Assembly: GCA_041402045.1 (NCBI GenBank) | Contig: JAWKSZ010000038.1 | Span: 1-64,000 of the forward strand | Direction: 5' to 3' | Source of the DNA: JAGQRJ01 sp041402045 | GTDB lineage: Bacteria > Planctomycetota > J058 | Length of the DNA: 64,000 bases | Part shown: one piece after another, positions 17,936-26,892 of the stretch | Layout: the number at the start of each line of letters is the position of its first letter | How positions within the stretch are numbered: position 1 is the stretch's first letter | The notes under the pieces: model-generated | Databases searched by the model: none | The model's input: the letters and a program-made list of their open reading frames with translations, nothing else | Told to the model about the DNA's origin: nothing | Translations under genes and position numbers: made by a program

Positions 17936-18616
17936 GTGCGCGCGACCTTGCTCCTCCTGCTTCCGCTGCTCGGGTGCAGCGCTCAGCACTACCTGGTGTC
18001 GAGCGAGGCGGCGCCGCTCTACGACGGCGACGGGGCGGTCGTGGCGACCCTCTCGCGCTACGACTCGGGCAGGATCGAGGACGACAGCGGTCCCCGGCTC
18101 GAGGTCGAGAGTCGCGCCGGCGGCGGCTTCCTCGATCGCAGCGACGTGCGCGTGTTCCGCGCGCTGGAGCCCGCGTGGGACGGCGGCGCGGACGAGCGCG
18201 CGCAGCGGGCGACCGCGCTGCGCGCGCTGCGGGTCGAGCTCGAGGGGCGGGGGTGGAGCCCCGCCGCCCAGCAGGCCGTCGTGGAGGGGAAGATCACCCG
18301 CGGCATGACCCGCGAGCAGGTCGAGGTCGCCTGGGGCTGGCCCGAACGGATCGACCCCAGCCCGCAGGGCGAGGTGTGGATCTACGAGCGCCAGGGGACC
18401 TCGGTGCAGCGAGTCGACCCGCCCTACCTCTGGCCCTACGGCTACGGCTACGGCTTCGGCGTCGGCTGGCGCCGGGGCTATGCAGGCTTCTACGGCCCCT
18501 GGCGCCCCTGGCAGCGCATGCGGCTCGAGCTCCCGGTGCTCCGCGAGTTCAGCGTCGCCTTCGATCACGAGGGGGTCGTGACCCAGGTCACGCGCCGCAC
18601 CCTGCTCGAAGACTGA
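17936..18616 (+). CDS. Lipoprotein with SmpA/OmlA-like segment
   Basis: 226 residues from GTG 17936. A short signal peptide ends in the lipobox LLPLLGC (Cys14), so it is an outer- or inner-membrane lipoprotein. Residues ~20-75 (VSSEAAPLYDGDGAVVATL) resemble a bacterial SH3-like module. Residues ~115-155 (GKITRGMTREQVEVAWGWPE) match the helix and G-x-P turn seen in SmpA/OmlA-type domains. A Gly/Tyr/Trp-rich insert (YGYGYGFGVGWRRGYAGFYG) follows. Function unknown; probably envelope structure. It is divergent from the RING-finger gene, 60 bp away. Confidence 0.75.
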   Translation: MRATLLLLLPLLGCSAQHYLVSSEAAPLYDGDGAVVATLSRYDSGRIEDDSGPRLEVESRAGGGFLDRSDVRVFRALEPAWDGGADERAQRATALRALRVELEGRGWSPAAQQAVVEGKITRGMTREQVEVAWGWPERIDPSPQGEVWIYERQGTSVQRVDPPYLWPYGYGYGFGVGWRRGYAGFYGPWRPWQRMRLELPVLREFSVAFDHEGVVTQVTRRTLLED

Positions 18617-18680
18617 TCGGTGGGTCGGCGGGCTGACGCCGGGCCCCGTGCGGCTCGTCTCGCGGTGCGTCCCAGGGGGT

Positions 18681-18744
18681 GGGCAAGATCTGCCCAACGA
18701 CCTCCGCGACCTCACGCACCCGCGCCTTAACCCCCGCGTCGAGG
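18681..18744 (+). promoter_or_regulatory. Repeated leader element, copy A
   Basis: A 38-nt core (18681-18718: gggcaagatctgccc, then acgacctccgcgacctcac) is matched at 34 of 38 positions by copy B at 26893. The first 15 nt form a small hairpin. A second hairpin pairs cctcacgc (18710-18717) with gcgtcgagg (18736-18744). The core ends 75 nt before the ATG at 18794. Similar distance and orientation in copy B suggest a cis-regulatory DNA site or leader RNA. Confidence 0.5.
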
Positions 18745-18793
18745 GGGGCCGCGGCGGAACGGCGTCTGCACAGGGACCTCGCGGAGGAACCCC

Positions 18794-19486
18794 ATGCTCG
18801 AGCCCGCCGCGACCGCGAACCCCGCCTACACCTACTGCGACCTGCGCTGCGAGATCTGCCCCCTCGCGGGGGACTGCGACGTCGCCGCCGTGACCGGCGG
18901 GGACGGCCCGCTCCCGCCGACCCCGATCGCGTATGCCGAGCTGAGGGACCGACGCGCCGTCGAGATCGAGCGCCGCCTCGAGCGGCGCATGGCCGAGGCC
19001 TACCTGGCCCACGGCGAGCGCCCCGACCTCGCGCGCTATCAGGCCGCCCTGGATCGGGCGCTGTTCGACCCCCTGGCCGAGCGCGCCCGGGAGCTCGAGC
19101 GCGCGGCCGTCGACTGGCTGCGCCGCTGGCACACGCGCTGGAGCTGTCAGCTCCGCGCGCCCCTGCGCGAGGCGGGGCTGGTCGACGCCCTGGACGACGT
19201 CGGCCTCGACGCCGCCCTCGTCTCGGACAAGGTCGTGCGCGGCCTGTGGCTGAGCGGGGTCGGCGGTCACCCCGCCGAGGTCGAGCAGCCGCTGGCCCAG
19301 GTGCGGACCGCCCTCGTCGCCCTGGAGCGCCTGCAGACGGCCTGGAGCACCCTCGCCCACGCCCTGCCCCTGACCGAGGCCGAGCTCGAGCGCGACCGCT
19401 GCGCCCGCCTCGCGGCGGACCTGGCCGCGCGCTTCCCCCGCGCCACTACCTTTCGCCGCCCCGGGCTGGACGACGGCTCCCGCTAG
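18794..19486 (+). CDS. Hypothetical protein with N-terminal Cys cluster
   Basis: 230 residues, ATG 18794 preceded by ggaggaacccc. The N-terminus carries CDLRCEICPLAGDC, a tight four-cysteine cluster (spacing C-x3-C-x2-C-x5-C) that could bind zinc or an iron-sulfur cluster. The rest is Arg/Leu/Ala-rich and mostly helical, with no signal peptide or membrane segment. I recognise no family. It is preceded by the repeated leader element and ends with a stop that overlaps the stop of the convergent phosphoesterase gene. Confidence 0.7.
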   Translation: MLEPAATANPAYTYCDLRCEICPLAGDCDVAAVTGGDGPLPPTPIAYAELRDRRAVEIERRLERRMAEAYLAHGERPDLARYQAALDRALFDPLAERARELERAAVDWLRRWHTRWSCQLRAPLREAGLVDALDDVGLDAALVSDKVVRGLWLSGVGGHPAEVEQPLAQVRTALVALERLQTAWSTLAHALPLTEAELERDRCARLAADLAARFPRATTFRRPGLDDGSR

Positions 19487-20227
19487 CGCCCCTGGCGGAG
19501 GCGGGTGGAGTAGTGGGTGCCGAACACCTCGAGCTGCTCCATGCGGTCGATCACGGCCTCGACGTCGTAGGGCACGCGGCGCCAGAAGATCTCGTTCTTG
19601 CGGATCTCGATGCCCCGCGCGGGGGTCGCCGTCGCGCGGCTGGCCGACCGAGCCCACGTGGATCAGCGACTTCTCGCCCTTGCGGTAGTGGTAGTAGCCG
19701 TCGAGCTCGGAGGCCGAGCGCCAGGAGAGCGGCTCCTCGCAGATCACCCCGGGCACGTGGGTGTGCGCGTGGAAGCACACCTTCTCCACGTGGGTGAACG
19801 CCGCCCGCAGCTTGCGGCGGTTGCGGCGCACGTCGCTCGGGAACAGATACTCGCGGGAGCTGCGCGGTGAGCCGTGGAAGAAGCTGATCCCCGCGCTGCT
19901 GAACGAGTCGAGGGTGTTGTCGACGAAGGCCATGCGGCTCGCGCCCTCGGAGCCCTGCTGCAGCTCCTCGAGGGCCCACTCGATCAGCGCGGCGGTGGCC
20001 GGGATCAGGCCGTCGGTGCCCGAGAGCAAGGCCTGCTCGTGGTCGCCGCGGATCGTAATGAAGCAGTGGGTGCGCACCAGGTCCACGCACTCGACGGGGT
20101 CCGGACCGAAGCCGATCACGTTCCCCAGGCACACCACGCGCTCGATCTTGCGCCGGCGAATGTCTTCGAACACCGCGCGCAGCGCTTCCGCGTTGCCCTG
20201 GACGTCTCCGAGAATCGCGTAGTGCAT
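19483..20227 (-). CDS. Metallophosphoesterase (calcineurin-like; one frame break)
   Basis: Starts at ATG 20227 (MHYAILGDVQGNAEALRAV). Metal-binding motifs are in order: GDVQGN near 8 (D-x-H/Q), LGNVIGFGPDPVE (family GD/GN-x-x-x-R/G-P), IRGDHEQALL, FFHGSPRSSREY and FHAHTHVPGV. These define a two-metal phosphodiesterase/phosphatase of the YfcE/diadenosine tetraphosphatase-like group. The frame changes at a C-run at 19613-19616 (one extra base): removing it gives RAGIEIRKNEIFWRRVPYDV and a natural stop at 19483, 247 residues. The very long frame continuing to 17885 is an artefact of that shift. Substrate unknown. Confidence 0.82.
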
Positions 20228-20268
20228 ACCCAACCGTTCGCGCGCAGCGGGAGCTACGCGCCCTCAGC

Positions 20269-20931
20269 CTAGTCGGCGCGAGCCGGCGTCGCCACGTACA
20301 CGAAGTGGTAGGCCAGGTGGAAGGGAAACACGCGCTTCCACCACTTGCCCTTGTCCCAGCGGTGCACGCGGAGCACCTCGAGCCCGCCCTCCTCCAGCAG
20401 GTCGCGCCACTCGGCGCAGGTCGCGAAGCGGTCGATCGCCTGGTGGTGGTCGGGGCCGCGGCCGGTGCGCACCACCTTCCACAGGTCGCCCGAGTAGTAG
20501 GCGTTGGGGAGCATGACCGCGACCCGGCCCCCGGGCGCGAGCACCCGGGCCAGCTCGCGGACGCCGGCCAGGGGCTCGAGGAAGTGCTCGAGGTTCCCCA
20601 GGCACACCGCGTAGCGCCAGGCGTCGGCGGCGAAGGGCAGGCGCTCGCCCTGGGCGTGGATCAGGCGCGGGACCCCGCGCTCCCGCGCCCGGTGCAGCGC
20701 GGTGTCGGCGAGGTCGAGGCCCACCACGGGGTGCCCGCGCGCTGCCGCGTAGGCGGCGAAGGGGCCGGTGCCGCAGCCCACGTCCAGGAGCCAGGCCTCG
20801 GGGTCGGGGGCCAGCCAGCGCAGGACCTTGCCGTAGAGCGCGGCCCGCTCGCCGTACTCGGCCCGCGCGTAGATCGCGTTGTAGGCCGCGCGCAGCTGGG
20901 GCAAGGAGGAGACGGTCCGGCGCTCGTACAC
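20269..20931 (-). CDS. SAM-dependent methyltransferase
   Basis: 220 residues from GTG 20931. A class I methyltransferase of the UbiE/type-11 group: motif I WLLDVGCGTGPFAAYAA near 48, acidic tip GLDLADTAL, and motif IV-like YAVCLGNLEHFLEPL. The C-terminal part (WWKRVFPFHLAYHFVYVATP) looks membrane-peripheral, as in polyisoprenoid-sugar methyltransferases. It follows the glycosyltransferase/KdkA-like operon on the same strand with a 56-bp gap. A role in envelope glycolipid or glycan methylation is therefore possible but inferred from context. Confidence 0.85.
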   Translation of the reverse strand: MYERRTVSSLPQLRAAYNAIYARAEYGERAALYGKVLRWLAPDPEAWLLDVGCGTGPFAAYAAARGHPVVGLDLADTALHRARERGVPRLIHAQGERLPFAADAWRYAVCLGNLEHFLEPLAGVRELARVLAPGGRVAVMLPNAYYSGDLWKVVRTGRGPDHHQAIDRFATCAEWRDLLEEGGLEVLRVHRWDKGKWWKRVFPFHLAYHFVYVATPARAD

Positions 20932-20987
20932 GGCCCCAGCTTACCTTTGAGCGCGAGCCTCTCCCAAGGCTCCCCCGCGCGGGGGAC

Positions 20988-21665
20988 TCAGGCCAGGTCG
21001 CCGAGGGGCAGGACCTCGTGCTCGCCCTCCCACCACAGGTAGTAAGCGCGGTTCGTGTCCTCGCTCCCCGGCTCGCGGGCGGCGTAGTCCCGGGCCTTGG
21101 CCAGGAGCTCCTCGCGGGAGAGCCAGGCCAGGCAGTAGTGCAGGAGGTAGACGTGCTTGGCCTTCTTCATGGAGCGCACCACGGCCTTGGGGAAGCGCGG
21201 GTGCACGGGGCCCTCGTCCTCGAGGTAGCGGTGCTCGGGGAGGTTCTTGAACAGGCGGGGCACGGGGCAGGGGAAGTGCTTGCGCGACTTCACGAAGCGC
21301 GGCGGCGACTCCTCCACCAGCCACAGCATGGGCAGGCGCCAGAAGCGGGTCCAGCCCCGACACAGGCGGGGGAGCGCCGCGGCGAGGCGCGGGCCGACGC
21401 GCTCGTCCACGTCCAGGTGCAGGATCCACTCGCCCTGGGCCGCGGCGAAGCTCGCGTTCTTCTGCTTGGCGAAGTGTCCGTCCCAGGGCCGCTCGAGGTA
21501 GCGCACGCGCCGCTCGCCCCGGCACACCTCCGCGGTGTCGTCGTCGCTCCCGCCGTCGAGGACGACCACCTCCCGGGCGAAGGGCAGCACGTTCTCGAGC
21601 AGGCCCTCGAGCTGCCGCGCGCGGTTCCAGCAGGTCACGGTGACCGAGAGGTCGAGCGCGCTCAC
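20988..21665 (-). CDS. Family 2 glycosyltransferase (WaaE/KdtX-like)
   Basis: 225 residues from GTG 21665, which overlaps the upstream kinase stop by GTGA; the longer frame to 21863 lies inside that gene. N-terminal GT2 signature: SVTVTCWNRARQLEGLLENV, then VVVLDGGSDDDTAEV and LDVDERVG, the DxD metal site. FAKQKNASFAAAQGEWILHL is typical for WaaE/KdtX lipopolysaccharide core glucosyltransferases. Linked to a KdkA/WaaP-type kinase, which strengthens an outer-membrane glycolipid role. Acceptor and donor are not determined. Confidence 0.87.
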   Translation of the reverse strand: MSALDLSVTVTCWNRARQLEGLLENVLPFAREVVVLDGGSDDDTAEVCRGERRVRYLERPWDGHFAKQKNASFAAAQGEWILHLDVDERVGPRLAAALPRLCRGWTRFWRLPMLWLVEESPPRFVKSRKHFPCPVPRLFKNLPEHRYLEDEGPVHPRFPKAVVRSMKKAKHVYLLHYCLAWLSREELLAKARDYAAREPGSEDTNRAYYLWWEGEHEVLPLGDLA

Positions 21666-22507
21666 GCCTCGGGCTCCGGCGCGGGCGCCAGCCGCGGCGG
21701 CTTGAGCCGCCACCACAGCCGGCGCCAGGGGAAGCGCTCGCCGGCCCCCGCCGCGCGCAAGCGTCGGCGGAGCGCGCGGTCCTCCCCCGCGTAGCCGTGG
21801 GCCAGGCGCAGCGGGTCGCGCAGCTCGATCGCGTCGGGGTCGGCGGCGCCGACCTTGGTCCACGAGCGCAGGAGCCGGAGCAGGTTGCGCTCGCGCACCG
21901 GCCAGGGCGCGGCCTCGGGGCCGAGCGCGCAGCGGTCGAGGTCGATCACCAGCGCCCGGCCCTCGGCGTCGAACAGCACGTTCTTCACGTTGAGGTCCAC
22001 GTGGTCGACCCCGGCCTCGTGCAGCGCGCGCACGGCGCGGCCGGCTTCGCGCAGGGCGCGTCGCCGCGCGGGGCCGCGCTCGGCGCGGAGCACCGCGAGC
22101 AGGTCCCGGGCGCCGGGGACCTCGCGGGTCACGACCGCGTGCTCGAAGCCCACCCCGCTCTTGCGCGTGACCGCGGCCAGGACCTCGAGCACCCGCGCGC
22201 CCCGCGCGGCGGCGCCGGCGGAGGTCAGGAGCTCGCGCCGGGCGCGCTCGCGGTCGAGGCTCGTGCGGCGCACGACCTTGCCCAGGGCGCCGCCGCGGGT
22301 CAGGGGGCGGACCAGGGCGCGGCCGTCCGGGAGCTCGACCGCCCCCAGCGCCGCGCGCCCGCGCTGGGCGGCGGGGCTGCGCGCGACCAGCGCCTGGGGG
22401 TCGTGGATTCCGGCGGCGAGCAAGGCCTCGCGCACCGCGTCCTGGATCACGAGGGTCGCGCCCTCGACCTCCAGCTCCACGTAGCCCGGGGGCAGCTCCA
22501 CGTTCAC
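21662..22507 (-). CDS. KdkA/WaaP-type lipopolysaccharide core kinase
   Basis: 281 residues from GTG 22507 (VNVELPPGYVELEVEG), overlapping the DUF1573 stop by GTGA. Small-lobe basic patch GGALGKVVRRTSLDRERARR resembles the glycine-rich region of 3-deoxy-manno-octulosonic acid kinase. The catalytic loop VDHVDLNVKNVLFD (D-x-N-x-x-N) and the metal aspartate in ALVIDLDRCAL fit the KdkA/WaaP protein-kinase-like family. These enzymes phosphorylate Kdo or heptose of the lipid A core. This implies an LPS-like outer membrane glycolipid in the organism. It sits between a DUF1573 protein and a GT2. Confidence 0.82.
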   Translation of the reverse strand: MNVELPPGYVELEVEGATLVIQDAVREALLAAGIHDPQALVARSPAAQRGRAALGAVELPDGRALVRPLTRGGALGKVVRRTSLDRERARRELLTSAGAAARGARVLEVLAAVTRKSGVGFEHAVVTREVPGARDLLAVLRAERGPARRRALREAGRAVRALHEAGVDHVDLNVKNVLFDAEGRALVIDLDRCALGPEAAPWPVRERNLLRLLRSWTKVGAADPDAIELRDPLRLAHGYAGEDRALRRRLRAAGAGERFPWRRLWWRLKPPRLAPAPEPEA

Positions 22508-23772
22508 TTCGCCCAGCGCAGCGGCACGCGCACCCGCTCCTCGCCGGGCACCGGGGTCTCGAGCACGAGGGTCGGGAGCTCGGCCCCCGCGGGGAGGGTC
22601 ACCCGCACGCGGCGCTCTCGCGCCTCGCCCTCGAGCGCGACCTCCGCCCCGTCCACGGCGGGGTCCAGGCGGGCGCGGGTGACCTCGCCGCCGCGGGTGC
22701 GCAGGCTGGCCGGCGCCCCCGGCGTCACGACCAGCAGCGGAGGGTCGACCACGAGGGACGGGGCGACCTGCCCGAACAGGGTCACGTCGAGCACCGGCTG
22801 GGCCGGGTCCGGGAGGTGCACCCGCAGGCGCTTGGCGAACGCGCCCGGTGGCACGTCGTCCTTGACGTGCACCACGAGGTCGACCCGCGCGGGGTTGATC
22901 GGCTCGCGCTTGACCGTGAAGTAGGCCGCGTCGAACTCGAGGTCCAGGATCTCGAGGCCCTGGCCCCCGTCGCGGCGCTCGAGGGGCACGCGGCGGGTGG
23001 CGCCCCAGCCGCGGGCCATGCCCTCGAACTGGATCGTGGTCGGCGCGCCGATCCGCCCGCTGACCACCGCGATCACCGGGACCTCGACGGTGGGCTGCTC
23101 CGGGAGCCCGGTCTCGAGCACCAGGGGCGCGTCGAGCTCGCCCAGGGGGGCGTCGGGGGAGAGCACGATCTCGACCTCGACCCCGGCCTCGCCCTCGGGG
23201 GAGGTCCAGGGTCGGGTCGTGGCGCGGAGGTAGTCCGGGAGCCCCTCGGGGCGCAGGGCGAAGGCCAGCGCGCGCCCGCGGGCCTCGTCGACCCCGTGCA
23301 CCCGCACGACCCGGGTCTCCGGCTCGGCGCCGCGGACCCACTCGCCGAAGAACGCCCCCGCCGGGCGCAGCTGGAACAGCGAGCGCACCTCGCCCCGCAG
23401 GTGCAGGATCGTGCAGCCCTGGCCGAGCTCGTTGGCGTGGGGGTCGTTGCTGTAGATCTTGACCGTGAGCTCCTGGGGCCCGAGGCGGCGGTGGGAGTCG
23501 AACACGAAGCGCAGGGTCGCCTCGCCGCCGGGGGCGATCGCCTCCCGGGGGAACTCGCTGAGGGTGCAGCCGCAGGAGGGCTCGACCTCCTTCAGCCGCA
23601 GCGGGGCGTCGCCGGTGTTCCGGACCCCGACCGCGAGCTCGACGGTCTGGCCCAGGATCACCTGGCCGAAGGCGACCTCGCGCTGGGCGAGGACCAGCCG
23701 CGGGCCCTGCTCCTGGGCGGCGGCGAGGCCCGCCCACAGGCCGAGGGCGCAAGCGACGATCGAGCTCCTCAC
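22504..23772 (-). CDS. Secreted DUF1573 protein
   Basis: 422 residues with a signal peptide (MRSSIVACALGLWAGLAAAQ). Residues ~28-120 are a DUF1573 module, an Ig/ASPM-like beta-sandwich: FGQVILGQTVELAVGVRNTG and the diagnostic VEPSCGCTLSEF cysteine pair. The rest continues as further beta-sandwich repeats (DAPLGELDAPLVLETGLPEQ; PPGAFAKRLRVHLPDPAQPV). DUF1573 proteins are abundant in Planctomycetota and Bacteroidota and are exported; their function is not defined. It heads the operon with the KdkA-like kinase and GT2, coupled by GTGA. Confidence 0.85.
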   Translation of the reverse strand: MRSSIVACALGLWAGLAAAQEQGPRLVLAQREVAFGQVILGQTVELAVGVRNTGDAPLRLKEVEPSCGCTLSEFPREAIAPGGEATLRFVFDSHRRLGPQELTVKIYSNDPHANELGQGCTILHLRGEVRSLFQLRPAGAFFGEWVRGAEPETRVVRVHGVDEARGRALAFALRPEGLPDYLRATTRPWTSPEGEAGVEVEIVLSPDAPLGELDAPLVLETGLPEQPTVEVPVIAVVSGRIGAPTTIQFEGMARGWGATRRVPLERRDGGQGLEILDLEFDAAYFTVKREPINPARVDLVVHVKDDVPPGAFAKRLRVHLPDPAQPVLDVTLFGQVAPSLVVDPPLLVVTPGAPASLRTRGGEVTRARLDPAVDGAEVALEGEARERRVRVTLPAGAELPTLVLETPVPGEERVRVPLRWAK

Positions 23773-23815
23773 GGTGACCTCCCGAGCCTGGGGGACGCGT
23801 GGGCGTCCTGCGGCT

Positions 23816-24508
23816 TCACCTTACCCCGGCCGCGACGGCGCGCACGAACGCGGTGAGCCGCGCGGGGTCGAGCCCGCCCTGAGGACGCAGGCCGGAGCAC
23901 ACGTCGACCCAGGCCGGGCGCACCGCGCGCACCGCGGCCTCGACGTTCTCCGGGCGCAGCCCCCCCGCGAGGAACACCGGCACGTCGACGGCCGCGCGGA
24001 TCTCCGCGCTCAGCCCCCAGTCGTGGACCCGGCCGGTGCCGCCCAGGAGCGGGGTCTCCGCCTGGGGCGCGCCGCTGTCGAGGAGGATCCCGTCGGCGTG
24101 GGGCGCGAGCGCCCGGGCGCGGTCCAGCGCCTGCGGGCCGTCGACGAACACGACGTGCACCACCCGCAGCGGCGGCGGCAGCAGGCGGCGCAGGGCCACG
24201 ACCTCGGCGGGGGGCAGGGGCCGGCACACCTGCACCGCGGGGACGCCGGCGGCGCGCACCTGCGCCGCGATCGCGGCGGCGCTGGGCCGGCTGGTGAGCA
24301 GGATCGGCGGGCAGCCCGGAGGCGTAACCCGGGCCAGGGCGCCGACGGCGGCGTCGTCGAGCACCCCCGGTCCGCTGGGCATGGGGCCTACGAGGCCCAC
24401 CGCCCGAGCCCCCGCGGTGGCCGCCAGCGCGAGCTCCTCCGGCGTGGTCACGCAGCACACCTTGATCCAGCAGGCGCCCGGCGGCGGCGCGAGCTCGAGG
24501 GGGCTCAG
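23816..24508 (-). CDS. trpF: Phosphoribosylanthranilate isomerase
   Basis: Third step of tryptophan synthesis from chorismate: isomerises N-(5-phosphoribosyl)anthranilate. The TIM-barrel signatures are all present: CWIKVCCVTTPEE (catalytic Cys), HVVFVDG, DGILLDSG, GGTGRVHDW, VFLAGGLRPENVEAAV and VDVCSGLR. About 230 residues, as expected. The start is odd. No ATG, GTG or TTG precedes the essential IKVCCVT strand; the only candidate is a CTG at 24508 that overlaps the ATPase stop as CTGA. A GTG at 24460 would remove the first strand. Either CTG initiation or a base error is needed. No other trp gene is nearby. Confidence 0.85.
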   Translation of the reverse strand: MSPLELAPPPGACWIKVCCVTTPEELALAATAGARAVGLVGPMPSGPGVLDDAAVGALARVTPPGCPPILLTSRPSAAAIAAQVRAAGVPAVQVCRPLPPAEVVALRRLLPPPLRVVHVVFVDGPQALDRARALAPHADGILLDSGAPQAETPLLGGTGRVHDWGLSAEIRAAVDVPVFLAGGLRPENVEAAVRAVRPAWVDVCSGLRPQGGLDPARLTAFVRAVAAGVR

Positions 24509-26841
24509 CGCGGGATCCAGAGCAGGACCACGTCGCTCACGTCGACGTCGGCGCGCTCGAGGCCGACCTCGAAGGGCTCGATCGCCGCGGCCTTCTGGTC
24601 CCAGCGCGCGTCGATCGCGGCGGTCTCGGCGTAGAGCTCGTCCTCGAGGGCCTCGATCGCCTCGCGCTTGTCGAGGAGCGTGTCGCGGGCGCGCTCCACG
24701 CGGTCCTGGCTGCGGCCGGCCTGGGCGCGGGCGCGGCTGACCCCGCGCGCGCCGCGCAGCGCCCGGCGGGCGCGGCTGCTGGCGCTCGCGCGCCCGCCGA
24801 GGAACGCGCCCAGGACCGACTCCAGCCCGCCCACGAAGGCGTCCGAGGCCGCGGACTCGCTGGCCTCCTCGGCCCGGGACAGCGCGCGCTCGGCCTTGTC
24901 CACCGCGCGCTGGGCGGCGCGCAGCTTCTTCTCGATCCGCGCGCGCCGCGTCGCGGCCTCGCGGTCGGCCTCGTCGTCGGCGCGGGCGGCGCAGCGCGCC
25001 CTGAACGCCGCGGCGTCCTCGCCGGGGCGGCTGTAGAGCTTGAGCTCGGGGTTGCGCAGGAGCGCGAGGGCGCGGTTGCGCACCAGCCAGTCGCGCAGGC
25101 GCTTCTCCAGGTCCTTGAAGTAGCCCTTGGTGTGGAGCTTCGCCGCGGGGAGCGCGTAGCTCGCGCCGGGGGGCGGGGCGTCCAAGAGGTCGCGGGGGTC
25201 GTGGTCGACCACGTGCAGGGCGGCGGGATCGAAGGCCTCGCCCAGGGGGAAGCACACGCACTCCCACTCTTCGTCGTGGTCGAGGTCGGCCTGGGTCTCG
25301 TCGAACACGAGCTGGGCGCGCACCGCGAGCGCCGGCTCGAGCCGCGTCGCGTCGGCGCGCGCGCCGACGGCGTCGGCCCAGGGCGCGGCGGGGTCGAGGT
25401 AGGCGACCCGCACGCCCTCGGCGATCCGCGGGGCGACCGCGGTCGCGTCCTCGACGGGGGCGGGGGCCGCGGGCGCCGGCGCCGCGGGCGCCGGCGCGGC
25501 GGCCAGGGACCCGAGCTGCGCCCGGGTCAGCGGCCCCGCGAGGTAGGAGAGCGCCCAGCGGGTGGCGAAGGTGCGCGGCGCGCTCGCGCTGGGGTCGCGC
25601 AGGAGGAAGCTGCGCTTCTCGAGGCTCGCGAGCTGGGCGCGGAGCTCCCCCGGCGAGCTGCCCTCCTGGGCCAGGGCGTCCGCGACCCGCGCCTGGTCGC
25701 GCTCGGTCTGCAGCCGGCCCACGAACCAGGTCCCGGCGTTGCTCATGGCCTTGTAGTCGAGGTCGACCGGGTTCTGGGTCGCGAGCACGACCCCGACCCC
25801 GAACGCCCGCGCCTGCTTGAGCAGGGTCAACAGCGGGCGCTTGGCCGGGGGCATGGCCGTGGGCGGACAGAAGCCGTAGACCTCGTCCATGTAGACCAGC
25901 GCGCGCAGGTCCGCGCTCCCGGGCAGGGTCTGCATCCACGACGCCACCCGCCCGAGGAGCAGCGCGACCACGAACTGCCGCTCCTCGGCGCTGAGGTGCG
26001 CGAGGTAGACCACCGCCGCGCGGGGCTTGCCGTCCGGGGTCCAGAGCAGGCGCTGGGGGTCGAGGGGCTCGCCCTCGAGCCAGGCGGCGAAGGCGGGGTT
26101 CGCCACCAGCCCGTTCAGGCGCATGGCCAGGCCCAGGCGGTCCGGGGCCGGGTAGAACGCGTCGAGCTCGAACACCCCCAGCTTGCGCAGCGGCGGGCTC
26201 TGCACCTGCTGGATCAGGCGGGGGAGGTCCAGGTCCTCGCCCTTGCGCCAGGCGCGCTCGATCACGTTGGTCAGCAGAATGTGCTCGCGGCTGGTGAGCG
26301 GGTCGGCGTCGATCCCGATCAACCCCAGGAGCCCCGAGACCAGGCCCTGGATCTCCTCGAGCAGCGCCTCGGGGTCCGCCCCCGCGGGGGCCCCCAAGGA
26401 CCCGAGCACGTTGAGCGGGGTCCCCGCCCGCGACCCCGGGGTGTAGATCCCGAACTCGACCCGCTCCCGCAGCGCGCGCACGTCCTCGGCGCCGAGGCCC
26501 CAGCCCGCGAGGCCCTCGCGCCAGCGCGCGCTGAGCGCGGCCCCGACCTCCGCCGGGCTCTGGCCGCTGCGGCTGGCCTCGACGGGGCCGACCCAGGGGG
26601 TGAACTCCTCGGGGGCCAGCTCGGGGAAGGTCAGGAGCAGGTTCCCCATGTCGCCCTTGGGGTCGAGCACGAGGACCGGGGTCCCGCTGCGCAGGACCTC
26701 CTCCAGGAGCACCACCCCCAGGCCGGTCTTGCCCGAGCCGGTCATGCCCACGATCACCCCGTGGGTGGTCAGCGCGGCGGTGGGGGTGCGGACCTCGTCG
26801 CCGCCGCCGTCGCGTCCAAGGAACAAGCTGCGCTGGGCCAC
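24505..26841 (-). CDS. HerA/FtsK-type ATPase (DUF87-like)
   Basis: 778 residues from GTG 26841, chosen for GGAGG four bases upstream; a longer frame to 27009 reads through the repeated leader element. Walker A: VIVGMTGSGKTGLGVVLLEE near 40. VLVLDPKGDMGNLLLTFP follows, then Walker B LVYMDEVYGFCPP near 325 and sensor-like GVGVVLATQNPVDLDYKAMS. This is the HerA/VirB4-like hexameric translocase arrangement. An Ala/Pro linker and a C-terminal helical region with a long coiled coil (~620-740, Arg/Ala/Glu-rich) follow. No NurA nuclease is next to it, so a DNA-repair role cannot be claimed. It may remodel DNA or protein. Confidence 0.82.
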   Translation of the reverse strand: MAQRSLFLGRDGGGDEVRTPTAALTTHGVIVGMTGSGKTGLGVVLLEEVLRSGTPVLVLDPKGDMGNLLLTFPELAPEEFTPWVGPVEASRSGQSPAEVGAALSARWREGLAGWGLGAEDVRALRERVEFGIYTPGSRAGTPLNVLGSLGAPAGADPEALLEEIQGLVSGLLGLIGIDADPLTSREHILLTNVIERAWRKGEDLDLPRLIQQVQSPPLRKLGVFELDAFYPAPDRLGLAMRLNGLVANPAFAAWLEGEPLDPQRLLWTPDGKPRAAVVYLAHLSAEERQFVVALLLGRVASWMQTLPGSADLRALVYMDEVYGFCPPTAMPPAKRPLLTLLKQARAFGVGVVLATQNPVDLDYKAMSNAGTWFVGRLQTERDQARVADALAQEGSSPGELRAQLASLEKRSFLLRDPSASAPRTFATRWALSYLAGPLTRAQLGSLAAAPAPAAPAPAAPAPVEDATAVAPRIAEGVRVAYLDPAAPWADAVGARADATRLEPALAVRAQLVFDETQADLDHDEEWECVCFPLGEAFDPAALHVVDHDPRDLLDAPPPGASYALPAAKLHTKGYFKDLEKRLRDWLVRNRALALLRNPELKLYSRPGEDAAAFRARCAARADDEADREAATRRARIEKKLRAAQRAVDKAERALSRAEEASESAASDAFVGGLESVLGAFLGGRASASSRARRALRGARGVSRARAQAGRSQDRVERARDTLLDKREAIEALEDELYAETAAIDARWDQKAAAIEPFEVGLERADVDVSDVVLLWIPR

Positions 26842-26892
26842 GTCGCCTCCGGGGGCGCAGTGTAACGCGCGGGACCGAAGCGAAACCGAGGC

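Noticed and set aside
17885..20233. A single 782-residue protein starting with a phosphoesterase
   Set aside because: The last two thirds are an antisense artefact created by a one-base shift at 19613; the real C-terminus is found in the other frame.
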